Source: Candidatus Latescibacterota bacterium
GTDB lineage: Bacteria > Latescibacterota > UBA2968 > UBA8231
Reading direction: 5' to 3'
Assembly: GCA_022820485.1 (NCBI GenBank)
Contig: JAJEFJ010000082.1
Span: 124,001 to 188,000 of the forward strand
DNA: 64,000 nucleotides
In this document: piece by piece, positions 8,328-17,501 of the stretch
Numbering within the stretch: the stretch's first letter is position 1
How the letters are laid out: every line of letters starts with the position of its first letter
Notes under the pieces: model-generated
Seen by the model: the letters and a program-made list of their open reading frames with translations, nothing else
Database searches by the model: none
What the model was told of the DNA's origin: nothing
Made by a program: the position numbers and the translations under genes

Positions 8328-9182
8328 TTGGCAGGCAGCTTCTTCCACTTGTGGCTGGCCGAGCGGGTCTTTCCCCTAGTTTTCGGCGATTGCGCGGACG
8401 AAGGAAAGATGCAGGCGGCCTTTGCTGCCGGTTCCGTAGGCCCGGATATCGGTTTTTTCCCCGGCGGCCCGGCGGTCTTGTCGCATCGTGCGCATCTGGA
8501 GCGGTGTGGTGACTTTTTGCGCGCTCTTATTCAAGGGGCCGCCAGCGCTAACGAGCGGGCGTTTGCTGCGGGTTGGGGACTGCACGTCTATGCGGATATG
8601 GCCGTACATCCTTGGGTCGAGGCTCGCGTAGCTGCCTTGCTCCGCGAGGGGACCCGGCCAGCCGTGCCTGATTTGTGGCACATGCGCTTGGAATGGGGGA
8701 TTGACTGTCGCTTGCTGGCTAGCGAGGGAATGGACGGGTTGTGGAGTGCGCGCTTGCACTTTCCCCGCCGAGCTGATGGCCGCAGCTTGCTAGGGGAAGT
8801 GGGACAGGCTTTCTACGGTCGAGATGCCGATGAGAGCCTGCTGGAACAAGGGGAGGAGGCCACCGCCCGGTGGCTGCAGCGAATTCCCAAAATTCTCTGG
8901 TGGGGAGGACACATCCGCGTGGCCGGACGCCGTCCCAATCCTCTGTGTACATTGGCGTTTGCCCACCTAGGGCGCAAGATCCTCGGAGATTGGCTCCAGC
9001 ACTGGGTGCGCTTTAAGGATGGCGCGGCCTTAGCCCGTCCGCTGTTGCCTTCAGACCAAGCCTACGAGCAGGTCGTCAAGCTGGGCGAATCGGCTGTGGA
9101 ACAGTTTTGTCGCGGGTTTGACGAGGGCTTCGCCCAGTTGGGCAATCCCGATTTATACACGGGCGAAGCAGGTGATGGCTAG
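8328..9182 (+). CDS. Zinc-dependent phospholipase C-like protein
   Basis: 284-residue protein of the zinc-dependent phospholipase C/S1-P1 nuclease-like fold (PF00882 type). Visible metal-site elements are the N-terminal GSFFHLWLAERV, AAGSVGPDIGFFPGG (the family's G-x-x-x-PD motif) near residue 35, and HVYADMAVHPWVE near residue 86. No signal peptide is seen, unlike secreted clostridial toxins, so a cytoplasmic hydrolase is likelier. The start is a TTG at 8328, three bases after the ssb stop; the first catalytic histidine at residue 7 requires a start this early. The stop overlaps the ATG of the next gene. The substrate is unknown. Confidence 0.75.
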   Translation: MAGSFFHLWLAERVFPLVFGDCADEGKMQAAFAAGSVGPDIGFFPGGPAVLSHRAHLERCGDFLRALIQGAASANERAFAAGWGLHVYADMAVHPWVEARVAALLREGTRPAVPDLWHMRLEWGIDCRLLASEGMDGLWSARLHFPRRADGRSLLGEVGQAFYGRDADESLLEQGEEATARWLQRIPKILWWGGHIRVAGRRPNPLCTLAFAHLGRKILGDWLQHWVRFKDGAALARPLLPSDQAYEQVVKLGESAVEQFCRGFDEGFAQLGNPDLYTGEAGDG

Positions 9183-10389
9183 CGCCGAAGTACTCCTGAG
9201 TTTTGGCGTGGGGCTAGCCGCCGTGGGGTTGATTTACGCAGCGGTGCGCCTTTGTAGGTCACGGACTTCTCTCTCGCCTTTGTTGGCTGAGCTGTTAGCC
9301 GCTCGCGTCCAGTACGCGTTGGCCGGGCTAGTTTTTGGCTTGCTCGCGCCGTTGGACATGCGGCCCAGCCTCAGCGCGGCGGCCGATCTGGCGGCGGCGT
9401 TTTTAGTGGGGATTTTCGGGTTAGTGGTCGGATGTAGTATTGAGTTGCGCTTGCTTAGGCACGTTAGCCGACCCCTGCTGTTGTTGGAAATCGGCTATCT
9501 GGTCTTGTTATGCCTAGGTTTGTGGGCGCTGAGTTATGGCTTTTCGCCGGGGGGTGTGGATGGGGCTGCATTATGGGGCGTTTGCGGCTTGGGGGCTGCT
9601 TGTTGGGTACGCCAGAGCCGCAGGGAGGGTGCCCAAAAGAAGAAAAGCACCGGTTGGTTGCCTTCGATTAGCGCGCTGGTCGGCTTGCTTTTGGCTGGCG
9701 TGGGGATTATGCAGCTACGTCCAGGGGGATTCGAGGTGCGCTTGCCGCTGGCTTTCCCGTCGATTGTCATCGAGGGAATGTGGGCAAAATACGGAGCGTG
9801 TCTAGTATTGGGTGCTTTAATCGGCCTGATTGTGGACTTAGCGACCCGTGGCCTTGGTAAAGGATACTTGTACTACGTGATAGCTGCCGGTCTTTTGCTG
9901 GGCAGCGGCATGGCCGGCGCGCTGGGCTTGGAGCCCCTGTGGGTGGGTGCTGTGGCTGGAATTTGGCTGGTCAATGCGACGATGCGCCGCTTGGATATTT
10001 TGCGCTCCTTAGAGCAGGGCCAAGACATGGTGCGGACGGTGTTGCCTGGGGTCGCAGGGTGGGCGCTTGGGGTGGCATTCGTCGAGGGTGGCTTTGAACT
10101 CGTGTTCAGTGCTTGGATCCTTTTGGCCTTGATTGCTGTGGTGCCGGGAGTGCGGTTAGGGGTGTGGCATGGAATGGGAAAGCTCCTCGACCGCTCTGTG
10201 CATAAGCGCACCGGCATAGAGCCGAGGCAGCTTTTGGAGCTAGATGACTTGGGGTTGGTCATCGCCTTGAGCTTAGCGACCGTTCTGCCCGCCGGACAGG
10301 GAGCGGCTCTTTTGGCAGCCGCGCTCTTGGGGCAGCGGTTGATGCACATTGTGGCGCTGTGGACAGCGGGCAGACTATCCACAGCGTAG
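9175..10389 (+). CDS. Multi-pass membrane protein, cation/proton antiporter-like
   Basis: 404-residue integral membrane protein with about 11-12 hydrophobic segments. The layout (YALAGLVFGLLAP, then LVGIFGLVVGCSIELRLLR, later LIGLIVDLATRGLGKGYLYYV and a final LGLVIALSLATVLP block) recalls the CPA/Kef superfamily: a G-rich first half with a conserved acidic residue after GCSIE, and a repeated second half. No TrkA-N or other soluble domain follows. I could not recognise it as a named antiporter, so the assignment is by topology and weak motif likeness. The ATG at 9175 overlaps the previous stop; an earlier ATG at 9118 would overlap that gene by 65 bases. It runs 15 bases into the 3' end of convergent eno. 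Confidence 0.55.
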   Translation: MASAEVLLSFGVGLAAVGLIYAAVRLCRSRTSLSPLLAELLAARVQYALAGLVFGLLAPLDMRPSLSAAADLAAAFLVGIFGLVVGCSIELRLLRHVSRPLLLLEIGYLVLLCLGLWALSYGFSPGGVDGAALWGVCGLGAACWVRQSRREGAQKKKSTGWLPSISALVGLLLAGVGIMQLRPGGFEVRLPLAFPSIVIEGMWAKYGACLVLGALIGLIVDLATRGLGKGYLYYVIAAGLLLGSGMAGALGLEPLWVGAVAGIWLVNATMRRLDILRSLEQGQDMVRTVLPGVAGWALGVAFVEGGFELVFSAWILLALIAVVPGVRLGVWHGMGKLLDRSVHKRTGIEPRQLLELDDLGLVIALSLATVLPAGQGAALLAAALLGQRLMHIVALWTAGRLSTA

Positions 10390-11667
10390 GTTGTAAAAGG
10401 CGGCCCGTTGCGGGTAGAGCGCTTGTTGTCCGAGGCTTTCCTCAATGCGCAACAGTTGGTTGTACTTGGCTACGCGGTCGGTGCGCGAGGCCGATCCGGT
10501 TTTGATCTGGCCGGCATTGGTTGCCACGGCAATATCGGCAATGGTCGTGTCTTCGGTTTCGCCCGAGCGGTGCGAAATGACGGCTGTGTAGCCCGCTCGC
10601 TTGGCCAAATCAATGGCAGCGAGGGTCTCGCTCAGGGTGCCGATTTGGTTGACCTTGACGAGGATGGAGTTGGCGATGCCCTGTTGGATGCCGCGGTTGA
10701 GCCGCTCGGTATTGGTCGCGAAAAGATCGTCGCCCACTAGCTGCACGTTGTCGCCCAAGGCCGCGGTTAGCTGTGCCCAGCCGTCCCAATCGTTCTCGTC
10801 GATACCGTCTTCGATGGAGACGATGGGATAGCGGTCGGTCAGTTCGGCGTAGAAAGCAACCATGTCTGCGGCGCTACGCTCTTGGCCCGAAGACCAGTGC
10901 AAGGTGTATTTGCCGTCGGCAAATAGTTCGCTGGCAGCCGAATCGAGGGCTAGCAGCACGTCCTCGCCTGGCTGATAACCGCTGCGTTGGATGGCTTCGA
11001 CAATGATGTCGAGGGCCTCGTCGTTGGAGTCGAGGTCCGGGGCAAAGCCGCCTTCGTCGCCGACGGCTGTGTGGCGCTTTTGCTCTTTTAGAACGGCTTT
11101 TAGGTGGTGAAATATTTCGGCTCCCATCCGCAGGGCTTGGCCGAAAGAGCGCGCCCCGACGGGCATGACCATGAATTCTTGCAGATCGACGTTATTGTCA
11201 GAATGAGCGCCGCCGTTGAGGATATTCATCATGGGCACCGGCAGCGTGTGGGCTGCGGGGCCACCGAGATAGCGATAGAGGGGAAGGCCACAAAATTGGG
11301 CCGCCGCTTTGGCGCAGGCCAGCGACGCGCCGAGTATGGCGTTGGCCCCCAAGCGGGCCTTGTTGGGGGTGCCGTCGAGGTCAACCATTGCTTGGTCGAT
11401 CTGATTTTGATCGGTTGCATCTAACCCCTTGAGCAGTGGCGCGATTTCTCGGCACACATTGTCCACGGCGTTGCGGGTGCCTTTGCCGAGATAGCGGGCT
11501 GGATCGTCGTCGCGCAGTTCTACGGCTTCGTGTTCGCCGGTGGAAGCACCCGAAGGCACTGCCGCCCGCCCGAGATGGCCGTCTGCGAGGCGCACATCGA
11601 CTTCGACGGTGGGATTGCCGCGCGAGTCGAGGATTTCGCGGGCGTGAACATCGGCGATAATAGGCAT
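10375..11667 (-). CDS. eno: Enolase
   Basis: Glycolytic phosphopyruvate hydratase, 430 residues, normal length. It has the N-terminal cap IADVHAREILDSRGNPTVEV, the catalytic Glu in GDEGGFAPDL, metal ligands in LALDSAASE, IEDGIDEND and GDDLFATN, the catalytic Lys in ILVKVNQIGTLSE and the signature AVISHRSGETEDTTIAD. All active-site residues are present. The ATG at 11667 was chosen because the protein then begins MPIIADVHARE like other enolases; a start six codons upstream is possible. Its 5' end is only 21 bases from the start of the divergent Wzi-like gene, so the promoters must overlap the coding ends. Its 3' end overlaps the membrane protein gene. Confidence 0.96.
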   Translation of the reverse strand: MPIIADVHAREILDSRGNPTVEVDVRLADGHLGRAAVPSGASTGEHEAVELRDDDPARYLGKGTRNAVDNVCREIAPLLKGLDATDQNQIDQAMVDLDGTPNKARLGANAILGASLACAKAAAQFCGLPLYRYLGGPAAHTLPVPMMNILNGGAHSDNNVDLQEFMVMPVGARSFGQALRMGAEIFHHLKAVLKEQKRHTAVGDEGGFAPDLDSNDEALDIIVEAIQRSGYQPGEDVLLALDSAASELFADGKYTLHWSSGQERSAADMVAFYAELTDRYPIVSIEDGIDENDWDGWAQLTAALGDNVQLVGDDLFATNTERLNRGIQQGIANSILVKVNQIGTLSETLAAIDLAKRAGYTAVISHRSGETEDTTIADIAVATNAGQIKTGSASRTDRVAKYNQLLRIEESLGQQALYPQRAAFYNLRCG

Positions 11668-11688
11668 GGAATTTCCGGCTTTCAAGCG

Positions 11689-13437
11689 ATGAGTGAAAAA
11701 ATACGTAAACGTTTAATCAACAAGCCCTTGGGAATGCTGTCAACACAGGTTTTATTGGGCTTGTTGATCCTGTTGGGCACCGTCGCCGCCGGAGCGGACT
11801 CGTCGGTTTACGTACCTTTGGATCACTGGGTTTATCGGTTTGTCGAGCGGCTCGAAGCCCAAGGGCGGGCTGACGGCTTTGCAGACGGGATTAAACCTTA
11901 TAGCCGCAACAAAATAGCAGAATTACTTGACGCAGTTAATAAAAAGTATCGCCCCGAGCTGTCGCCGATTGAACTGGGCGAACTGGACTTGTTGCGCGGC
12001 GAGTTTGCGAGTGAGCGAGCCATGTTTCACTACCGCGCCCACGGAGGGGCCGTTTTTGCCGACTTTCTCGCCCGCCAGCAAACGGATCGCTTTAGCGGTC
12101 GGGGGCGGTCGGAGGCCGAAGTAGTGTATCGCCATCGCGGCGGCGGTATCGTCCGTGGGCATATAGGCCGTAGCGTGGGTTTCCGCATGGCTTTTGAACA
12201 GGTGCGGGAGCAAGGATCGCGCCATTACGAGTATCGCCACGATCTGTACGAGCGGCGGATTGACCTGCCTCAACTAAAGGGCGAGGCGGCCGATTTCCAC
12301 GAGGGCACGGCGTACGTCAAGTTCGCGGTGGGGCCGGTGGACGTGCAATTGGGCAAAGACGAGGCCTTGTGGGGGCCAGCCCCGAAACAAAATTTGGGGC
12401 TGGGTAACAACGCGCCGTCGTTTAACATGATTCGCTTGCAGTCGCAGCTTGGGGCCTTTAAGCTGGTCAGTATCTCCGCCGAACTCCGCCCATGTCCCAA
12501 TCGGTCTGATTCGCCGCTTTGCGTGGGAACAGCCGATTCAGCGGCCACGTATGCAGTCAACGGCGCGACGAATGTGCGCCTGCTGGAGCGCCAAAAGTAC
12601 TTGGCAGCCCACCGCTTAGAGGTCGCGCTGACCCCTTGGCTCGACTTGGGTTTTCAGGAAGTGGTAGTGTACGGCGATCGGGGGCTGGAGCCTAGCTACG
12701 TCAACCCACTGATGTTCTACTGGGCTGCCCAAAGCCACCTAGGCGACAAAGACAACCTCCTAATGGGCGTGGACTTGGACATCCATCCGGGGCGTGGGCG
12801 GCGCTATTATCTGTCGTACGTGGTCGATGACCTGAAGAAGGCCCGCATCTTTTCCGACGATTTTGCCAACAAGTTTTCCCTGCAGGCCGGGATGCTATGG
12901 GTCGATCCGCTGGGGTTGGCCGATGCCGAGTTGCGGGCCGAATACGTGCGCATCGAACCTTGGCTTTACTCGCATCGGTTTCCCATTAACACCTTTCGCC
13001 ACTTTGACTCGCCGCTGGGACACGCTCTTGCGCCCAACAGCGACCAATGGGAATTGAGCCTGACCAAGCGAGCGACCCGAGACCTAGAGTTTGCGGTATA
13101 TGTCGCGCGCAGTCGCCACGGCGAGAATGAGTTAAGGGCGGACGGCACCATTCACAACGTCGGCGGCGATATGCACTATGGTTGGCGGCCGGGGGACGAG
13201 CGCGAGACCAAGCAATTCCTCGATGGGCATCTAGTGCGGATGACTGCGCTGGCCGCTGGTCTGCACTGGCGGATTTTGCCCGACCTCCAGCTAGAGGCCG
13301 CATACGCACAGGAGTGGGGCCAAGGCGTGCCGCTGCCCCCGGCTTGGGGCCCGGCCGTGCCGCTGGCGCGGCGCTCTGGCTACGGAGATGGCCGCCAGCA
13401 GCACCTGCGCATTGACCTGCGCTTTAACTGCTTCTAA
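11689..13437 (+). CDS. Wzi-like capsule assembly outer-membrane protein
   Basis: 582-residue exported protein of the capsule assembly Wzi family (PF14052 type). A basic N-terminus and hydrophobic stretch (about residues 15-38, ending in VAAGADSS) form a signal peptide. An N-terminal alpha-helical region follows (VPLDHWVYRFVERLEAQG, YSRNKIAELL). Residues about 100-582 are beta-barrel-like, with the recognisable NPLMFYWAAQSHLGDKDN and YEYRHDLYERR stretches and alternating aromatic strands. Wzi proteins anchor or order surface polysaccharide. The start could be the ATG at 11689 or, with a shorter signal, at 11734. It leads the glycan gene set down to 16834. The final residue is Phe, usual for barrels inserted by BamA. 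Confidence 0.75.
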   Translation: MSEKIRKRLINKPLGMLSTQVLLGLLILLGTVAAGADSSVYVPLDHWVYRFVERLEAQGRADGFADGIKPYSRNKIAELLDAVNKKYRPELSPIELGELDLLRGEFASERAMFHYRAHGGAVFADFLARQQTDRFSGRGRSEAEVVYRHRGGGIVRGHIGRSVGFRMAFEQVREQGSRHYEYRHDLYERRIDLPQLKGEAADFHEGTAYVKFAVGPVDVQLGKDEALWGPAPKQNLGLGNNAPSFNMIRLQSQLGAFKLVSISAELRPCPNRSDSPLCVGTADSAATYAVNGATNVRLLERQKYLAAHRLEVALTPWLDLGFQEVVVYGDRGLEPSYVNPLMFYWAAQSHLGDKDNLLMGVDLDIHPGRGRRYYLSYVVDDLKKARIFSDDFANKFSLQAGMLWVDPLGLADAELRAEYVRIEPWLYSHRFPINTFRHFDSPLGHALAPNSDQWELSLTKRATRDLEFAVYVARSRHGENELRADGTIHNVGGDMHYGWRPGDERETKQFLDGHLVRMTALAAGLHWRILPDLQLEAAYAQEWGQGVPLPPAWGPAVPLARRSGYGDGRQQHLRIDLRFNCF

Positions 13438-13444
13438 GGCCGTT

Positions 13445-14557
13445 ATGGAGCTGATGGATCTGCAAAAGGCGGGCTTGCTCTTGAGCGGCGCGATCTACGT
13501 GGGCAGCGTCCTCTGGCTGTGGCGCGGTTTGAGCGGACGGCGACCCGGCCCGGCCCTAGTCGATGATCGGCCCTCGGTCAGTGCCATCGTCGCCGCGCGC
13601 GATGAGGAGGCGACCTTGCCAGACTGCTTGGACGCGCTCGCTCGGCAGGACTATCAGGGCGCGTTTGAAGTGATCGTCGTGGACGACCGCTCGCGCGACC
13701 GAACTTGGGACATCATTGCCGCAAAGGCGGAGACTTGGCCAGCACTCAAGGGTGTGCAGGCTAAGTCCGACGGACAATTTAAATGCCCGAAGAAAAGCGC
13801 GCTAGCCGAGGGGATTGCAGTGAGCAGTGGGGAGATATTGCTCTTTACCGATGCGGATTGCCGCCCACCCACAGATTGGGTTAGCTCGATGGTGGCTCAC
13901 TTTGCGCCGGAGGTCGGTTTAGTCGCCGGGTACGCGCGGCCCGATCCGGTCTCTGGCGTGCTGGCCAAAATTTTAGCTGTGGACAATATCGGAGTTGGGG
14001 CGCTGGGGGCGGGCAGCTTTGGCATGGGGTATCCGCTGTCGTGTACAGGTCGAAATTTGGGCTACCGTCGCCAAGTGTACGACGAACTGGGTGGCTTCGC
14101 GCAAATCGGGCATTTGATCGGGGGCGACGATGTGTACTTCATGCGTTTGCTGAGTGGCCAAGGCCGGTGGGCTATGGCGTTTAACCGCCGGGCTGTCGTC
14201 CTCTCGCAGGCACCACCGGCCAAGCTCACGGACGCGATCCAACAAAAGCTGCGGCACGCGGCCAAAGGCGGCCACTACAAGGGCCGCGCATTTTATTTGG
14301 CCGTCGGCGTCTATTTGTTCCACGGCTTTCTGGCTTGGGGGCTGGTGCAGATGCTCTGGACCCAAAGCTGGAATAGCTGGGTCGCGGGGGTGTGGTTTAT
14401 GCGCTGGGCCGTTGACTTTTTGCTGCTCAAGCGGATGGCTGTGCCCGAAGAGCGCGCGCTCCTGCGCTATTTGCCACTAGCGGAAGTTTTGTATATTCCC
14501 TACGTGCTAATTTTTACCGTCGTCGGTCGTTGGGGATGGTTTCGCTGGAAAACCTGA
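13445..14557 (+). CDS. Membrane glycosyltransferase, family 2
   Basis: 370-residue GT-A fold glycosyltransferase. An N-terminal membrane segment (residues 7-25) is followed by the catalytic domain: VSAIVAARDEEATLPDCL, VIVVDDRSRDRT, the DxD-type metal motif FTDADCRPP, and GGDDVYFMRLL near residue 230, with QxxRxA-type QQKLRHAAKG near 265. Two or three hydrophobic segments close the protein (about 290-370), ending GWFRWKT. It adds a sugar at the inner membrane and probably builds a lipid-linked or exported glycan. The start at 13445 has AAGG upstream. It lies seven bases after the Wzi-like gene and 13 before the radical SAM gene. Confidence 0.85.
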   Translation: MELMDLQKAGLLLSGAIYVGSVLWLWRGLSGRRPGPALVDDRPSVSAIVAARDEEATLPDCLDALARQDYQGAFEVIVVDDRSRDRTWDIIAAKAETWPALKGVQAKSDGQFKCPKKSALAEGIAVSSGEILLFTDADCRPPTDWVSSMVAHFAPEVGLVAGYARPDPVSGVLAKILAVDNIGVGALGAGSFGMGYPLSCTGRNLGYRRQVYDELGGFAQIGHLIGGDDVYFMRLLSGQGRWAMAFNRRAVVLSQAPPAKLTDAIQQKLRHAAKGGHYKGRAFYLAVGVYLFHGFLAWGLVQMLWTQSWNSWVAGVWFMRWAVDFLLLKRMAVPEERALLRYLPLAEVLYIPYVLIFTVVGRWGWFRWKT

Positions 14558-14570
14558 TAAAGGAGCTGAT

Positions 14571-15638
14571 TTGGCTTACCTAATCACGCCTAAAGCACTG
14601 CCGCGCTACGTTCGGCGCTACGCTCGCGCATTTTCCTGGAAGCGGCTGGGTAATTTTCTCGCCGTTTTGGCCTCTATGGGGCTGTCGTGGATGACCCGCC
14701 GACCCATCGTGTGGGGGCGTCCTTTTATGCTCATGGTCGAGCCGACCAACTTTTGCAACCTCAAGTGTCCTTTGTGCCCTTCGGGCAACGGCGAGATGCG
14801 CCGCCCACGGGGGACTATGGGCTTGGAGGACTTCAAAAAGCTGGTTGACGAGCTCGGCGATGAGGTCTTTATGATGATGCTGTGGAACCAAGGCGAGCCG
14901 TATATCAACAAGTGCTTCAACCAGATGGTGCGCTACGCCAGCGACCGCGGCATCTTCACCTTCACTAGCACCAACGGCCACTTCGTTCGCAACCTGGAGC
15001 AGGCGCAGGCCATCGTCGAGTCTGGGCTGGATGAGATGATCGTCTCGCTGGACGGGGTCGATCAAGAAACGTATGAACAATACCGGGTCGGCGGCCAAAT
15101 CGAGCGCGTCTTCTCCGGGGTTCGCCTGCTGGTTGCGGCCAAAGAGGCGCTGGGGGCGCAGACGCCGCTGATCAACTTGCAATTCATCGTTATGAAGCAC
15201 AACGAGCGCGATCTGGACACGGCTGAATCGCTGGCCAAGGACCTGCGCGTTGACAAATTCTTAGTCAAGACCGCCCAAGTTTACTCCGAGGCGGACGCCG
15301 AGGAGTTCTTGCCCGAGGACGAACAGTACAGCCGCTACGAGCGCGCGGAGGACGAATTGGTGGTCAAGGGCCAGCCCACGCGGGGTTGCAAGGTGCTATG
15401 GTACAGCTCGATGGTCAATTGGAACGGAGCAGTTGCGCCCTGCTGTTTCGACAAGGACGTCGACTTTGGCATGGGGCAGGCCTTCAACGGCCGTTCTTTT
15501 GACGAGATTTGGCGCAGCCGGGCCTATATGGATTTTCGCCGTCAGGTCCTCGCCGACCGCAATACCTTCGACATGTGCCGCAACTGTTCCGAAGGCTATC
15601 GAGGCATGTTCTCGCTGATCAAGGAAATCAAGGGCTAA
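14571..15638 (+). CDS. Radical SAM/SPASM protein in glycan cluster
   Basis: 355-residue radical SAM enzyme. The [4Fe-4S]-SAM motif CNLKCPLC (Cys62, Cys66, Cys69) follows VEPTNF, as in SPASM-type enzymes. The core includes LWNQGEPYINK, TSTNGHF and VSLDGVDQETYEQYR. The C-terminal SPASM region has GCKVLWYSSMVNWNG, APCCFDKD and DMCRNCSEG, able to hold one auxiliary cluster. Such proteins modify peptides, sugars or lipids; the substrate here is unknown. It starts with TTG at 14571 after an AAAGGAG-like site. It sits exactly between two glycosyltransferases and overlaps the next start by one base (TAATG), so it probably acts on the same glycan or its carrier. Confidence 0.85.
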   Translation: MAYLITPKALPRYVRRYARAFSWKRLGNFLAVLASMGLSWMTRRPIVWGRPFMLMVEPTNFCNLKCPLCPSGNGEMRRPRGTMGLEDFKKLVDELGDEVFMMMLWNQGEPYINKCFNQMVRYASDRGIFTFTSTNGHFVRNLEQAQAIVESGLDEMIVSLDGVDQETYEQYRVGGQIERVFSGVRLLVAAKEALGAQTPLINLQFIVMKHNERDLDTAESLAKDLRVDKFLVKTAQVYSEADAEEFLPEDEQYSRYERAEDELVVKGQPTRGCKVLWYSSMVNWNGAVAPCCFDKDVDFGMGQAFNGRSFDEIWRSRAYMDFRRQVLADRNTFDMCRNCSEGYRGMFSLIKEIKG

Positions 15639-16834
15639 TGCCCGCGCTGTTTGCGCTCGAATATGTCTTGGCGTTCTGTGCGCTAGCCTATTTGCTCGGG
15701 GCTTATTGGTTCGTCACCGGAATGCGCCGCAGTCTCGATAAGACCCCTACCGAGACCGTCCCCTTAGCCTCGGTTGTCGTCGCTGCCCGCAATGAAGCCG
15801 AGCGCATCGCCTCCTGCTTGGGCGCCCTGCTGGCGCAGAATTACCCCCAAGACCGCTACGAAATCATCGTCGTTGACGACGGCTCCACCGACGGCACGGG
15901 CCACATCGTGCGCGAGTTCAGCGGAGAGACGGCGTCCGTGCGCTTGCTGAGAACCGAAGGGTCGGGTTCTAAGAAGGCCGCGCTCAGCTTGGGAATCGCC
16001 GAAGCGCGGGGAGAGGTGATTCTCACTACGGATGCCGACTGTCAGGTTGGTCCAGGATGGATTCGCGGTATGTTGTCGCACTTTGCCGACGGGGTGGGCA
16101 TGGTCATTGGTTTTTCGCAGATTGGTTCGCCATCCGAGATCAAGGGGTGGCGTCAGGGATACGAAGCCGTTGATTTCACCTGTCTGATGGCCTGCATCTG
16201 GGGCAGCACCGGTTGGGGGCATCCCATGGCGGCCTCCGGGCAGAATTTGGCCTTTTTGCGGGAGGCGTTTTTCGCCGTTGGCGGCTATGAAAAGATCATG
16301 CACCGGGCTTCTGGAGACGATGTGCTGCTCATGCAGGCCATGCGCCGCTCGGGCCGGTGGTCCATTGTCTTTGCCAACCAGCCAGCGACTTTTGTGCGGC
16401 ATCCGGTGGCCACCTCTTGGGGCGGGTTATTTGGCCAGCGCAGCCGCTGGGCTTCCAATGCCCCGGTCCTCGCCCGCCTAGATCCGCTCTTTTTCGGCTA
16501 TATGCTGCTCGCCTACGTTTTGAGTTGGGCGATGCTCATGGCCCCCTTGCTGTGCTTGGTCGGCTTGCTGAATCCCCTGTGGGCCTTGGGTGTGGTGGGG
16601 GCGAAAGTGTGGGGCGAGTGGGGTGTATTTAGCGGTGGAATGTTGCTATCGGGTCGGCGCGAATTGCGCCGCTATTTTCCCCTTTGGGTCTTGGTGCAAC
16701 CCCTGCACGTAGTTTTAGTCGGCACCGCTGGCTGCTTGGGGATTTTCCGCTGGAAGGGCCGCGTCCACCTATGGGGCCGGCGCGTGCGCGGGGCCGGTAC
16801 CAGCGTCGAGATATCCGAGCCGTCCCGACGCTGA
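15638..16834 (+). CDS. Membrane glycosyltransferase, family 2
   Basis: 398-residue glycosyltransferase, second of the set. N-terminal membrane helix (about residues 5-27), GT-A domain with ASVVVAARNEAERIASCL, IIVVDDGSTDGT, metal motif TTDADCQV, SGDDVLLMQAM and QRSRWASNAP (the QxxRW-like acceptor-site motif). Three to four hydrophobic segments follow (about 290-380), ending LGIFRWKGRVHLWG, close to the end of the first glycosyltransferase. The ATG at 15638 uses the last base of the previous stop, so translation is coupled. The domain order suggests a processive or polyprenyl-linked synthesis enzyme, but no product can be named. Confidence 0.86.
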   Translation: MPALFALEYVLAFCALAYLLGAYWFVTGMRRSLDKTPTETVPLASVVVAARNEAERIASCLGALLAQNYPQDRYEIIVVDDGSTDGTGHIVREFSGETASVRLLRTEGSGSKKAALSLGIAEARGEVILTTDADCQVGPGWIRGMLSHFADGVGMVIGFSQIGSPSEIKGWRQGYEAVDFTCLMACIWGSTGWGHPMAASGQNLAFLREAFFAVGGYEKIMHRASGDDVLLMQAMRRSGRWSIVFANQPATFVRHPVATSWGGLFGQRSRWASNAPVLARLDPLFFGYMLLAYVLSWAMLMAPLLCLVGLLNPLWALGVVGAKVWGEWGVFSGGMLLSGRRELRRYFPLWVLVQPLHVVLVGTAGCLGIFRWKGRVHLWGRRVRGAGTSVEISEPSRR

Positions 16835-16850
16835 AGAGGGGGAATCCGAG

Positions 16851-17501
16851 GTGGGGAAACGCGAAGTCGAGCGGGCCCAGATCGTCTGCAGGGAACTAAA
16901 GAAAACCATTCCCGAACCGAGAGTAGAACTCAACTACAGCAATGCCTTGGAGTTGATGGTGGCCACCATGCTCGCGGCGCAGAGCACGGATGTCAAGGTC
17001 AACGAAGTCACCGCAGGGCTATTCAAAAAGTACCAGTGCGCAGCCGACTACGTGGCGGTGGCGGCCGAGGAGTTAGAGGAAGATATCCGCTCAACCGGCT
17101 TCTACCGGCAAAAGGCTAAAAATATCCGCGCGGCTATGGCGATACTCATTGCCGAGCACGACGGCCACGTCCCGGGGCACATGGACGCCCTGCTCCGCCT
17201 GCCCGGCATTGGGCGTAAGAGCGCCAATGTCATCCTCGGTAACATATATGGCGTGCCTGGTATCGTGGTAGATACGCACGTGGGTCGGGTGAGTCGGCGC
17301 TTGGGGCTGACCGCAGAAACAGATCCGGTCAAGGTCGAAATGGTCTTGGCGCAGCTACTGCCAGTCGAGGAATGGACGGCTTTTGGACAGCGCGTGGTCT
17401 TGCACGGTCGCTACGTGTGCAAGGCGCGTAAGCCTCTGTGCGACGAGTGTGTACTCATGCCGCATTGCGATTATTTTGCGAGCCAGATCGAGGAGCTTTA
17501 G
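16851..17501 (+). CDS. nth: Endonuclease III
   Basis: Bifunctional DNA glycosylase/AP lyase of base excision repair, 216 residues. The helix-hairpin-helix LPGIGRKSANV supplies the catalytic Lys, and VDTHVGRV holds the catalytic Asp. The C-terminal iron-sulfur loop has the exact spacing C-x6-C-x2-C-x5-C (from CKARKPLC to MPHC). It starts with GTG at 16851 after a GAGGGGGA ribosome site. It follows the glycan genes by 16 bases, so it may be read from their transcript, though it has no functional link to them. Its last four bases overlap the convergent Usp/EIIA gene. Confidence 0.95.
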   Translation: MGKREVERAQIVCRELKKTIPEPRVELNYSNALELMVATMLAAQSTDVKVNEVTAGLFKKYQCAADYVAVAAEELEEDIRSTGFYRQKAKNIRAAMAILIAEHDGHVPGHMDALLRLPGIGRKSANVILGNIYGVPGIVVDTHVGRVSRRLGLTAETDPVKVEMVLAQLLPVEEWTAFGQRVVLHGRYVCKARKPLCDECVLMPHCDYFASQIEEL

